A stretch of 64,000 bases of DNA, taken from contig NZ_JAIRBB010000002.1 of the NCBI RefSeq assembly GCF_022008395.1, positions 372,001 through 436,000 on the forward strand, read 5' to 3'. A program made the position numbers and the translations under genes. The notes beneath the pieces were generated by a model. The model did no database searches. It was not told the origin of the DNA and saw nothing but the letters and a program-made list of their open reading frames with translations. The stretch's first letter is position 1, and each line of letters starts with the position of its first letter. Below, piece after piece: positions 36,294 through 44,656 of the stretch. The DNA is from Aequorivita xiaoshiensis. GTDB lineage: Bacteria > Bacteroidota > Bacteroidia > Flavobacteriales > Flavobacteriaceae.

Positions 36294-37346
36294 TTACTTT
36301 GTATTTTTTAAATATACTTTTTCATAAGACGATATTTCATTCTGTACTGAAAAATTTGCATTTATATTTTTGATTCCTTCTATAGAAAGTCTTTTGATTT
36401 CTTCTTTATTGGTAGCTATCCTCCTAAGTTTATCCGCCAAGCTATTAGGATTATCTAAATTAAATATATACCCACCACCTTTTGATAGAATATATCTTGC
36501 CCCACCTCCAGAGTCTGAGGATAGCACTGGCAAGCCACATGCTAATGCTTCTAGAATAGACACAGGTAACCCTTCTTGATATGACGCCAATACAAACAAA
36601 TCCATCGCTCTATAAACTTCAGGTATTGTCATATTTTCTATAAATCCATGAAAATGAACCCGCTTTTTTATATTGTTCAACGCTATAAAATCATTCAGTT
36701 TTTTTCTATATTCTTTATCTTCCTTACCATATAAATGCAATACTATATTATGAGGTAAATTTTTTAGTGCTTTTATTATAAATAGCTGATTCTTATTATC
36801 TCCAATATTTCCAACACACACAACATTAAAGGTAGTATGATCAATTGGTTTAAATGGTTTAAATACATTTGTATCAACCCCATGTGGAATGAAAGAAATT
36901 TTATGTCTTAAAAGGAATGAGTTAAAAAATCGAGCTTTCATTTCTGGGTTATCATAAGCAATATGGCTAGACAACCAACTTTTTAACAACCAACGCTTTG
37001 ACCAAGCATTATTCTTTTTGGTATATAGATATTTAACTCCGGCTAACCTACATGCAAGCGCTTCCGTATAATTAGATTTATAGTCCCATGAATGTAAAAT
37101 ATCAATATTGTGTTTCTTTAAAACAGCTCTAAAATTAAGCACATCATGCCGCTTCTTACCTGACCAATTAAAAAGAATAACTTCATTTTCAAAAATATCT
37201 TCTGGAACTGACTCTGGAAATTTTTCTATACAGATGAAAGGCTCAAAAATATCTCTATCGATATTCCTAAACAAAGACAACAAGACATACTGACTTCCAG
37301 CCGTCTTAAAGTTCGGAATAGTATATAGAATCTTGGTTTTCGACAT
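36294..37346 (-). CDS. family 4 glycosyltransferase
   Basis: A 350-residue GT4 enzyme. N-terminal KTAGSQYVLLSLFRNID, then FIPHGVDTNVFKPF, FNVVCVGNIGDNKNQLFIIKAL, VHFHGFIENMTIPEVYRAMDLFVLAS and the EX7E motif QEGLPVSILEALACGLPVLSSD. Typical length. Part of the polysaccharide locus. The spacer upstream of it (37347-37506) contains CGCAGAG-like sequence and heptamer array C. Confidence 0.91.
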   Translation of the reverse strand: MSKTKILYTIPNFKTAGSQYVLLSLFRNIDRDIFEPFICIEKFPESVPEDIFENEVILFNWSGKKRHDVLNFRAVLKKHNIDILHSWDYKSNYTEALACRLAGVKYLYTKKNNAWSKRWLLKSWLSSHIAYDNPEMKARFFNSFLLRHKISFIPHGVDTNVFKPFKPIDHTTFNVVCVGNIGDNKNQLFIIKALKNLPHNIVLHLYGKEDKEYRKKLNDFIALNNIKKRVHFHGFIENMTIPEVYRAMDLFVLASYQEGLPVSILEALACGLPVLSSDSGGGARYILSKGGGYIFNLDNPNSLADKLRRIATNKEEIKRLSIEGIKNINANFSVQNEISSYEKVYLKNTK

Positions 37347-37458
37347 TTTGTTTATTAGCTATCTGTAATTTTCTATTGTGTATGTATGTTTCTCGCAGTA
37401 ACCGCAGAGAACAACGAAGAGTTTTAAAATACTCAGCGTACTCCATGCGTTTCACCCC

Positions 37459-37521
37459 CCACTTCGTACTTCCAACTTCCAACTTCGTACTTCCAACTTC
37501 GCACTTCTAACCTCGCACTTC
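37459..37521. repeat. heptameric repeat array C, running into the 3' end of the asparagine-synthase-like gene
   Basis: Nine 7-mers in phase of the type nnACTTC: CCACTTC, GTACTTC, CAACTTC, CAACTTC, GTACTTC, CAACTTC, GCACTTC, TAACCTC, GCACTTC. The last two cover the stop at 37507 and the final codons (EVRG) of the minus-strand gene. Confidence 0.85.
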
Positions 37522-38895
37522 ATTATCATACCAAACCGCCAATGTAAGCAACATACTCAGTGGATGCGAATATTTCACCATATCATCAGTTTTAAACTTA
37601 TTATAAAATCGCGTTATCAATTCTTTTGGTAGGAAAGGATGCAGGTTTTCACCAAAGATACGTTCCTGTAGCTTTTCATCATTTTCCATTCCCAAAAATT
37701 GTAGCTCCCAATTACGTTGAATATACGGTTTTCCCAACTTGGCATTAATTACTCGTTTGGCTTTATCCATTATGCGATAAGGTAAATTATGAGGAGATTC
37801 ATTTTTATGATAATCGTAGAGGTTATAGGGTCTTTGAGCTTGCCACGTAATCTTCGCCACATCAGGGCTTTGGTTCTTTAAATAGGCGATTTGTATTTTC
37901 CTATCAGCCAAGTACTCTTCTGGCACCCCACAGATAAATTCCGCCATCCTATCGTCATAATAAGGTGCTTCTATAGGATTCGTGGCTTTAAATATAGCAA
38001 AGCCTAAATTAGTCCATCGCACGGCGCGGGTACTGCTATAATAGGCTCGAGCTTTGGCGCCTACATCATCTATTTTAAGTCCGCTCCATATCTCCTTGGT
38101 GCGTTGCCTAAGATATTCCATAAACTCTCCTTCCAATTCCCATTCTTTCCATAGAGCCTCTGCCAACTCTTGCCCACCCTTTACTATAATCTTTTTTAAT
38201 ATCCATTCCTCTGCATCTTCCTCGGCTAGATCATTAGGTGCTACGGAATTAAATAGAACATCACCCCAATGTCCTAAAGTAAAAACACCTTCCATTTTTC
38301 TAAACTCATCTATAACCGCCATTTGTCGTGGATGGGTGAATTCGGTGCCGTAATTTAATAGTTTAGCCAATTCATCGACCTTGTTCCATAAATAACCTGG
38401 TTTGATGGTCATATCTCTATATTCATAACCGAGTTCATTTGCAATTTGTCTAGCAATTGCTCCCTCTTTATAACCGTTGTGAAACGAATAGCTATAGGAA
38501 GTCACGGGATTGTTTAGCTTGGAGTAAGCAACTGCCTGCGTCCTGCTATCCAAACCTCCTGAAAGAGGAAGTAATACATTTCTATTCCCTGCTTGTTCTT
38601 TGCATATGGCGTGAAATAGTTCTGTGAATTCTGAAACTGCTTGGTCAAACGATATGTCTCTAGGTTTGTAATACCATTCAAACCAAGGCTTGCTATCAAC
38701 CCAGTATCCTTCATGGTCAATGGTGTTGATTGTTCCCGAAGGGAGTACTTTTTCATCTTTCCAATAGGTGTCTGTGCCGAGGAAATAACTGGTGGCTGCA
38801 AAAATGCAAATAGCCTTTTTATCTAATTCGTGTGGCGCACGGACTTTTACGTGTTGAGGATGAGTGGGAAGAATGGGGGTTTTTATAGTCGGCAA
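37507..38895 (-). CDS. asparagine-synthase-like amidotransferase without a glutaminase domain
   Basis: A 462-residue protein with the ATP-pyrophosphatase (asparagine synthase C-terminal) domain; the PP-loop SGGLDS is at 112-117. Only a remnant of the N-terminal glutaminase domain is left (residues about 27-60, FLGTDTYWKDEKVLPSGTI), and there is no Cys2, so it cannot take ammonia from glutamine by itself. In polysaccharide loci such proteins are thought to amidate uronic acids. It starts with TTG at 38895, at the very edge of heptamer array D, and ends inside array C. Either the N-terminus was lost or this is a naturally short form. Confidence 0.8.
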   Translation of the reverse strand: MPTIKTPILPTHPQHVKVRAPHELDKKAICIFAATSYFLGTDTYWKDEKVLPSGTINTIDHEGYWVDSKPWFEWYYKPRDISFDQAVSEFTELFHAICKEQAGNRNVLLPLSGGLDSRTQAVAYSKLNNPVTSYSYSFHNGYKEGAIARQIANELGYEYRDMTIKPGYLWNKVDELAKLLNYGTEFTHPRQMAVIDEFRKMEGVFTLGHWGDVLFNSVAPNDLAEEDAEEWILKKIIVKGGQELAEALWKEWELEGEFMEYLRQRTKEIWSGLKIDDVGAKARAYYSSTRAVRWTNLGFAIFKATNPIEAPYYDDRMAEFICGVPEEYLADRKIQIAYLKNQSPDVAKITWQAQRPYNLYDYHKNESPHNLPYRIMDKAKRVINAKLGKPYIQRNWELQFLGMENDEKLQERIFGENLHPFLPKELITRFYNKFKTDDMVKYSHPLSMLLTLAVWYDNEVRG

Positions 38896-38903
38896 AATTA
38901 TTC

Positions 38904-39029
38904 GAGATTAGAGGTGTGAGGTTAGAAATACGAGGTTAGAAATACGAGGTTAGAAGTACGAAGTTAGATGTACGAAGTTAGATGTACGAAGTTAGATATA
39001 CGAAGTTAGAGTTACGAGGTTTGAGGTTT
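38904..39029. repeat. heptameric repeat array D
   Basis: Eighteen 7-mers in phase, here in the opposite orientation (GAnnTnn on the plus strand): GAGGTTA, GAAATAC, GAGGTTA, GAAATAC, GAAGTTA, GATGTAC, GAAGTTA, GATGTAC and so on. Alternation of two 7-mers gives a 14-bp higher-order repeat. The array fills the gap between the gene starting at 38895 and the gene ending at 39038. Confidence 0.92.
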
Positions 39030-39037
39030 GATTTGAC

Positions 39038-39397
39038 TTATTTGGTTTTTTGGTTTCTACGAGCGGTTTTAATAGAGGCGACAACAATTGATAAAATTTC
39101 ATTCCCTTCTTTATGCAATATCTGAATTTCATTGGTAAGTGCTGGGTTAATTTCGGATAATAATTCTAAAAAGTACAACGTCTCATCCGCTTCTTCTTCC
39201 ACAATCTTAAGCTTATTAATAAAATCTGCAGTAGATTTTGCTCGTTGCGACGCACGATAGTTTGCTCCCACAGAACTTGAACATCTAATTAGCTGGTTAA
39301 CGTATGCATTATATTCTCTAGTCTTAGGCATTTTAGCGCAAAACCTCCAAACATTAACTGCATATCTCTGAGTCCGCTTTATAATCGTATTCTCCAT
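39038..39397 (-). CDS. four-helix-bundle protein (S23/IVP-like family)
   Basis: About 119 residues from ATG at 39397 (MENTIIKRTQRYAVNVWRF); a TTG at 39421 is in frame but less likely. The family pattern is clear: NQLIRCSSSVGANYRASQRAKSTADFINKLKIVEEEADETLYFLELL. Related proteins are encoded in intervening sequences of 23S rRNA in some bacteria and also occur as free genes in Bacteroidota, often near polysaccharide genes; the function is unknown. Here it is bracketed by heptamer arrays D and E. Confidence 0.88.
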   Translation of the reverse strand: MENTIIKRTQRYAVNVWRFCAKMPKTREYNAYVNQLIRCSSSVGANYRASQRAKSTADFINKLKIVEEEADETLYFLELLSEINPALTNEIQILHKEGNEILSIVVASIKTARRNQKTK

Positions 39398-39443
39398 TAT
39401 AAGCTCATTTATTCTAAACAATCAAATTTAATGTTTAAAGCTC

Positions 39444-39527
39444 AAAACTTCAAACTTCCCACTTCAAACTTCGTACTTCACACTTCGTACTTCCTAATTC
39501 GTACTTCCTAATTCGTACTTCGAACTT
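39444..39527. repeat. heptameric repeat array E, running into the 3' end of a GT4 gene
   Basis: Twelve 7-mers in phase: AAAACTT, CAAACTT, CCCACTT, CAAACTT, CGTACTT, CACACTT, CGTACTT, CCTAATT, CGTACTT, CCTAATT, CGTACTT, CGAACTT. The right end covers the stop at 39508 and the last codons of the minus-strand GT4 gene (VRSTN). Confidence 0.9.
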
Positions 39528-40689
39528 GAAAATACAACTCCTCCATTCCCTCAACCATCCTCTCCTCATTATGTTGCCGCTCCACCTTTTCACGAGCTGC
39601 TACTCTCACCGCCCCAATTTTCTTTAAAGATAACGCTCTGAAATTCATTACCGCTACCGCCATAGCTTCAGGATTACGAGTTGGAACTACCCATCCATTT
39701 ACTCCATTCGTTATCAACTCAGAAATACCACCGCAATCGGTGCTAATTACAGGCAAACCAATTGCCATAGCTTCTACCACTACATTTGGAATACCTTCTT
39801 CTAAGCTAGGCATTAGCAATAAAGAGGATGAGCGCATTACATCGAAGACTTCACTTTGAGAAGCAGACGCTGCTAAGCTTACATAACCTTTCAAACCTAA
39901 ATCGGCAATTAAAAATTGTAATTCCTCATTTCCCGCACCTCCGATTATAGTATAATGAAATGAAATATTTTGATCTTTTAATCGCTTACAAGTCTGTAGC
40001 GCATAATCATAACCTTTTATCCAATGAGGCCTCCCCACGGATAGCAATTGTAACGAATTTAAAATGTAATATTTTTCAAGAAAAGGGGTGATTTCTAGCG
40101 GTAACCCTGTATACACTACTTTATCAATCTTATAAGTGTCATTCCAAATCTTATCTCCATTACGTGAAATAGCCTTTGAAACTGAATGAAAACCTGCCAT
40201 TTTAGAATACCAACGTTGTAAATAGCTAAAATTTTTATCGTTAACAAAAGGACGAACATTAACATGGAAACCCAATTGACTTAATACAACTGGGGTAGTT
40301 TGAGAAGAAAGCACTTCTTCAAACCAAGGTATTACCGAAAGCCACTGCAAATGAATTACATCGGGCCCTATTTTTTGTAGAACAAATTTTAGATTCTGTT
40401 TGTGAAGTTCCTTACGACGTCCTAAAGCTATTTTTTTTAAAGTATTATAAACAAGCTTTATAGAGCCCGCTTGTAAAGCATATTGTAGTGTTGTTTTTAC
40501 AAATCGAATTTTGCTTTGATTACTTCCAAGGGGTATATAATTTACTTTTTCTAACCTATTGGGAAGGGTTTCATTAAAACCTAAAATATAAACTTGATGT
40601 CTCTCCGTTAATCCTTGCGCTAAACGATTGATAAACGACCTTGTTTTAAAACTGCCATCGAAAATAATTATTTTTAAAGGTTTTATCAA
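39508..40689 (-). CDS. family 4 glycosyltransferase
   Basis: A 393-residue GT4 enzyme: LKIIIFDGSFKTRSFINRLAQGL at the start, then VIHLQWLSVIPWFEEVL, LLSVGRPHWIKGYDYALQTCKRL, VSLAASASQSEVFDVMRSSSLLLMPS and the EX7E motif EEGIPNVVVEAMAIGLPVISTD. Start is TTG at 40689 with no ATG alternative. The final residues are encoded by heptamer array E, so the natural C-terminus may have been replaced. Confidence 0.9.
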   Translation of the reverse strand: MIKPLKIIIFDGSFKTRSFINRLAQGLTERHQVYILGFNETLPNRLEKVNYIPLGSNQSKIRFVKTTLQYALQAGSIKLVYNTLKKIALGRRKELHKQNLKFVLQKIGPDVIHLQWLSVIPWFEEVLSSQTTPVVLSQLGFHVNVRPFVNDKNFSYLQRWYSKMAGFHSVSKAISRNGDKIWNDTYKIDKVVYTGLPLEITPFLEKYYILNSLQLLSVGRPHWIKGYDYALQTCKRLKDQNISFHYTIIGGAGNEELQFLIADLGLKGYVSLAASASQSEVFDVMRSSSLLLMPSLEEGIPNVVVEAMAIGLPVISTDCGGISELITNGVNGWVVPTRNPEAMAVAVMNFRALSLKKIGAVRVAAREKVERQHNEERMVEGMEELYFQVRSTN

Positions 40690-40699
40690 TTCGTTCTAT

Positions 40700-41680
40700 T
40701 TAATGGTGTATTTGTTTAAACGTAGATTTGACGGATTCTACTAACTTTATAGGCTTTGGAGTTAATTTTATAAAAAAATATTTTCTCCCCTTTTTAAATT
40801 TCTTCACCTGCTTTTCGGTAAACATTAAATTCTCCTTAAAATAATTTTCTAGTTCCTGTCGGTTCATTCCGGAATTGTTTACAACATCTCGCAGTAATAA
40901 TTTTAAATCTTCAACTTTATTGCCTGATAAAAACACATCAGGACGATCGCTGAAGTTGGTAAATTTTTTTATAAAATCCTCCGCGTCATAGGCATGATAA
41001 TGTAAGACATTGCCTTTAACAACTCGTTTTGCAGAGGTGCCATCAATATGTCTATATCGATGTACATTATGAGGAATTAGATTGGCAGCTACACGTATAG
41101 CCGATTTTCCCATGGTATGTCCGTACCACCATGGAAATTTCTGTTTTGATTTCGAAAAGGGATTTTTTATTGGCAAGTAAAATACTTGTTTATTTACTTT
41201 AAAATTAGATTCCTCCGCAAAAACATTAGTATAATTCTCCTTTTGCTGAAGAACTTCTAAAGTTGTAAAATCAACTAATTCGGTATCCTTAGGAATAGTA
41301 TTAAAAAACGATTTTAAATCTGATTGCTTTTTAAAATCTGTACAAATCAACTCATCGGCATCAATAGAAATAAGCCAGTCGATCCCTTCTTCTTTACATT
41401 TTTGCTGGGCATCATAAGTGTTTAAGCATTGTCGTGCCGTATGATGTTCTGCCGCCTGCGAGGTGAATTTTTTTAAGTAAGGTAAAGATACATAGGTATC
41501 TGAAGAAACAGAGTTTGAAACATTTACAAAGTCTAAATCGGCAATACTTTCTCTTCCATTATCAGTAGTGTTGTCAAAATATACGAAAACTTTATCTACC
41601 CCGATTACCTTATGATAAAGCAGATTGTTTCGCAATAAACGAACTTCATTTTTAACGGTAATGACCAAAGCTATTTTCAC
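40700..41680 (-). CDS. glycosyltransferase family 2/92-like protein
   Basis: A 326-residue enzyme of the Glyco_tranf_2_4 (GT2/GT92-like) type. Seen: IALVITVKNEVRLLRNNLLYHKVIGVDKVFVYFDNTTDN at the N-terminus, then DWLISIDADELI with the metal-binding DxD near residue 110, and a His-rich block (IPHNVHRYRHIDG) typical of this group. The last 25 residues are basic. GTG at 41680 is the start. Ten bases upstream of the GT4 gene at 39508-40689 in the operon. Confidence 0.85.
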   Translation of the reverse strand: MKIALVITVKNEVRLLRNNLLYHKVIGVDKVFVYFDNTTDNGRESIADLDFVNVSNSVSSDTYVSLPYLKKFTSQAAEHHTARQCLNTYDAQQKCKEEGIDWLISIDADELICTDFKKQSDLKSFFNTIPKDTELVDFTTLEVLQQKENYTNVFAEESNFKVNKQVFYLPIKNPFSKSKQKFPWWYGHTMGKSAIRVAANLIPHNVHRYRHIDGTSAKRVVKGNVLHYHAYDAEDFIKKFTNFSDRPDVFLSGNKVEDLKLLLRDVVNNSGMNRQELENYFKENLMFTEKQVKKFKKGRKYFFIKLTPKPIKLVESVKSTFKQIHH

Positions 41681-41720
41681 CAGAGTTATAGTTTTTTTAT
41701 TTGGCTAGTAAATATATAAG

Positions 41721-42674
41721 TTATAAAATACTATTAAAATTAACTTGCAAAAAATTATAGCCCGTTCCCGTAACCCTATACACGATGCCAAACAGCAGTA
41801 ACCTTAATATCATAATTTTATAATTCTTAAATGCTTTTAAAAACAAAAATTTAAAACTATAGCTTAATCCATTCTTTATATCCTTATTCTTAAACGAATT
41901 ACTTAATTGTCTCAATCCCATCTTAACCAATCGATCATTAGATATTCTATTCAGTTTTAAAGATTTATCTGTTAACAGACTATACGCAATTTTTAATTTA
42001 TAACGCGACTTGTTTTTTAATTCATTTAGTCTATTATTGTGAATTTTTAATTGCACTAAAATATCCTTATTCACATAAGGAATCATACCTTTATTTAAAG
42101 CTTTAATATGAAAAATATAATCATCTCCGGTTATTAATTTTTCATCGAAATGCAGGTTGTGTTCAATTAAACATTCTTTTTTCCAAAGAGGTGAATTAAC
42201 GCCCCACCCAATTTTTTTTATAATAAAATCATTAATTGGATCATCACTCCATAATTCGTTATTCCAGAACTTTTTAGTTGGGCTCCCTCCTTCTTTAAAA
42301 AATTGCGATTGTGAAATAGTAAAGTCATAACTACCAGACTGAATATTTATTAAATCAACTTCTAATTTTTGAGGATGCATTAAATCATCACTATCAAAAA
42401 AATTGATGTATTCACCCTTGCTTCGTTCAACACCGTAATTTCTAGCTGCCGAAGGCCCTTTAAGCAAATGAGAAGGCTTTTTAAAGTATTGGATGCGGTT
42501 ATCAGCTTTACAAAATTCATTTATAACTTCTTCTGTATTATCTGTACTCCTATCATCCACGACAATACACTCCCAGTTTTGATAGGTTTGATTTTGAATA
42601 GACATAAGAGTTTCACCGATAAGGTTGGCTCGATTATAGGTTGGGATAATAATACTGATTAATGGATTATTCAT
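41721..42674 (-). CDS. family 2 glycosyltransferase
   Basis: A 317-residue GT2 enzyme with GT-A fold. Core motifs: PLISIIIPTYNRANLIGETL, WECIVVDDRSTDNTEEVI, GPSAARNYGVERSKGEYINFFDSDDLMHPQKLE (DxD-type DSDD near 95) and the ITGDDYIF acceptor-base region. The C-terminal 80 residues are very Lys/Asn-rich with one hydrophobic stretch. The N-terminal 120 residues are strikingly like the neighbouring GT2 at 42719-43660, so the two are probably tandem duplicates that diverged in the acceptor half. Confidence 0.92.
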   Translation of the reverse strand: MNNPLISIIIPTYNRANLIGETLMSIQNQTYQNWECIVVDDRSTDNTEEVINEFCKADNRIQYFKKPSHLLKGPSAARNYGVERSKGEYINFFDSDDLMHPQKLEVDLINIQSGSYDFTISQSQFFKEGGSPTKKFWNNELWSDDPINDFIIKKIGWGVNSPLWKKECLIEHNLHFDEKLITGDDYIFHIKALNKGMIPYVNKDILVQLKIHNNRLNELKNKSRYKLKIAYSLLTDKSLKLNRISNDRLVKMGLRQLSNSFKNKDIKNGLSYSFKFLFLKAFKNYKIMILRLLLFGIVYRVTGTGYNFLQVNFNSIL

Positions 42675-42718
42675 TAAATTTTTAAGTTAATATCATTCAA
42701 ACTTTATTGAATCCCGAG

Positions 42719-43660
42719 CTATATAATGACCTTAAATACATTATTTTGATTTTTTAAAAATCTATACGTTGCATCTTTTAAAAAGGAATAATTTATAATC
42801 TTAATTCTTAATTTAACAAGTCTTGAGGTCTCTGAGTAGAGTTTATGTTTTAGACATCGTTTTATATACAATTTTATATAATTGAATAAATATTTTCTAA
42901 CTTCAAAATCCTTAGAAGTATCATTAATTGGTTTTTCACTATATAAATCAACAATTTTGGAAATTGCAATTGCTTTATTTACAAGTTTAAACTTTGTTGT
43001 TTTACTTCTCTTACCGTCGGCTTCATTTCTGTACAGGTAGAGTACTATATTAATTATACCTACCTTTGGACTCGAAATTAACAGACGAGAAAAAAATTCC
43101 CATTCTTGACTAATCCTTAATTCTTCGTCAAATAAGGCCGTTTTAATTAAATATTGTTTATTGAATAAAGGTCCATTAGTTCCATAAACTAAATTTCCTT
43201 TTATATGTTCCAAAAGTGCACTATCAGTTTCAAATAGTTTCCATTTTTTCACATATGACAGGTTTTTCTTATCCGTAATTTCAGCACCTTCACATACAAC
43301 AAAATCTACTTTTTTATCAAGAAGCCAATTAATTTTTAATTCAATTTTCTCCGGCATCATCAAATCATCACTATCAAACCATTGTATATACTCCCCTTTA
43401 CTCATTTCAAACCCATAATTCCGTGCTGCATTGCCACCGGGCAATCGATCTTTAGGCCTATGGTGGTATTGAAAACGAGCATCCTTAGCCATATAATCAG
43501 CCATTAGCTCATCTGTACCATCCGTACTCCCATCATCCACCACAATACACTCCCAATTTTGGTAGGTTTGAGCCAATACCGAGTCTAGCGTTTCACCAAT
43601 AAGATGCGCGCGGTTGTAGGTTGGAATAATAACAGAAACTAAAGGACTGGAACTTGACAA
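42719..43660 (-). CDS. family 2 glycosyltransferase, first gene of the polysaccharide locus
   Basis: A 313-residue GT2 enzyme: PLVSVIIPTYNRAHLIGETLDSVLAQTYQNWECIVVDDGSTD, NAARNYGFEMSKGEYIQWFDSDDLMMPEKIE, and RISQEWEFFSRLL as the acceptor-base region. The start is TTG at 43660; an in-frame stop lies just upstream, so no ATG is available. Paralogue of the gene at 41721-42674. It is the most upstream gene of the 17-gene minus-strand run, but no convincing promoter was found in the 60 bases before it. Confidence 0.91.
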   Translation of the reverse strand: MSSSSPLVSVIIPTYNRAHLIGETLDSVLAQTYQNWECIVVDDGSTDGTDELMADYMAKDARFQYHHRPKDRLPGGNAARNYGFEMSKGEYIQWFDSDDLMMPEKIELKINWLLDKKVDFVVCEGAEITDKKNLSYVKKWKLFETDSALLEHIKGNLVYGTNGPLFNKQYLIKTALFDEELRISQEWEFFSRLLISSPKVGIINIVLYLYRNEADGKRSKTTKFKLVNKAIAISKIVDLYSEKPINDTSKDFEVRKYLFNYIKLYIKRCLKHKLYSETSRLVKLRIKIINYSFLKDATYRFLKNQNNVFKVII

Positions 43661-43718
43661 TGTTTAAAACTGTTTATTATCAAAAATAAGAAAAAGGTTA
43701 AGCTAAGCAACAAAATAA

Positions 43719-43760
43719 AAGCCTCAAATACTAAAACATTTGTTTTATAACTTGAGGCTT
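43719..43760 (-). terminator. terminator of tpiA
   Basis: AAGCCTCAA (43719-43727) and TTGAGGCTT (43752-43760) form a 9-bp stem with a 24-base AT-rich loop. On the minus strand it is followed by TTTATTTTG. It lies about 27 bases past the tpiA stop and isolates tpiA from the polysaccharide locus. Confidence 0.72.
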
Positions 43761-43786
43761 AAATTTTATTCTAAATTTGAAGGTGG

Positions 43787-44542
43787 TTATCCCTCAAATG
43801 CATTAACTATATCCATAAAGCTATCTACTTTTAAGGCTGCACCTCCAATTAGTCCGCCATCAACATCAGTTTGAGAGAAAATTTCAACAGCATTGTTAGG
43901 TTTTACACTACCTCCATATAAAATTGAAACTTTATCGGCGATAGCTTTTGAGTACTTTTCTTCTATCGTTTTTCGAATAAACAAATGCATTTCTTGTGCC
44001 TGCTCGGGACTAGCAGTTTCTCCAGTACCAATAGCCCAAACTGGTTCATAAGCTATAATAATATGCTCCCAAGCTTCACTAGAAACATGGAAGAGACCTT
44101 CCGTAAGTTGGGTTTTTATTAAGTTAAAATGATTTTCGCTTTTTCTATCTTCAAGCTCCTCCCCAATACAGAAAATTATAGTCAATTCATTTTTTAAAGC
44201 TGTATTTACTTTTTCTGCTAGCAACTGGCTATCTTCATTAAAATAAGCACGACGTTCACTATGACCTAATATAACAGTATTTACTCCAACGCTTTTAAGC
44301 ATTTTTGCCGACACCTCCCCTGTAAAAGCACCTTCATCATTCTGATGCATATTTTGAGCAGCAATCGATACAGGATGTTCGCGCATAGAAGTAAATGCGT
44401 GACTTAAATTGGTAAAAGGAGGGGCTATCATTACCACTACATCTTCTGGAAAAACTTGTTTTTTAAAATCTACTAAAAATGTTTCAGTCTGTGCTAAGTC
44501 ATTATTCATTTTCCAATTCCCAGCTACTATTTTCTTTCTCAT
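43787..44542 (-). CDS. tpiA: triose-phosphate isomerase
   Basis: Interconverts dihydroxyacetone phosphate and glyceraldehyde 3-phosphate in glycolysis. A 251-residue TIM barrel, the usual length, with GNWKMN (Lys11 region), ILGHSERR with the electrophilic His near 95, AYEPVWAIGTG with the catalytic Glu near 165, and the phosphate loop ILYGGSVKPNN and GGLIGGAAL. Downstream of an ABC permease gene in the same direction, separated by heptamer array F. Confidence 0.98.
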   Translation of the reverse strand: MRKKIVAGNWKMNNDLAQTETFLVDFKKQVFPEDVVVMIAPPFTNLSHAFTSMREHPVSIAAQNMHQNDEGAFTGEVSAKMLKSVGVNTVILGHSERRAYFNEDSQLLAEKVNTALKNELTIIFCIGEELEDRKSENHFNLIKTQLTEGLFHVSSEAWEHIIIAYEPVWAIGTGETASPEQAQEMHLFIRKTIEEKYSKAIADKVSILYGGSVKPNNAVEIFSQTDVDGGLIGGAALKVDSFMDIVNAFEG

Positions 44543-44600
44543 AATCGTATATGTTTGGTGTTTCGTGTTTTCTTATGGTAAAACTATTTTTAAAGTTTAA

Positions 44601-44656
44601 TTCAAATTCCTAAATTCATCATTCTGCATTCATAATTCATAATTCATAATTAACTA
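44601..44656. repeat. heptameric repeat array F between the ABC permease and tpiA genes
   Basis: About eight 7-mers in phase: TTCAAAT, TCCTAAA, TTCATCA, TTCTGCA, TTCATAA, TTCATAA, TTCATAA, TTAACTA. The last 7-mer holds the stop (44654-44656) of the minus-strand permease gene. Confidence 0.78.
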
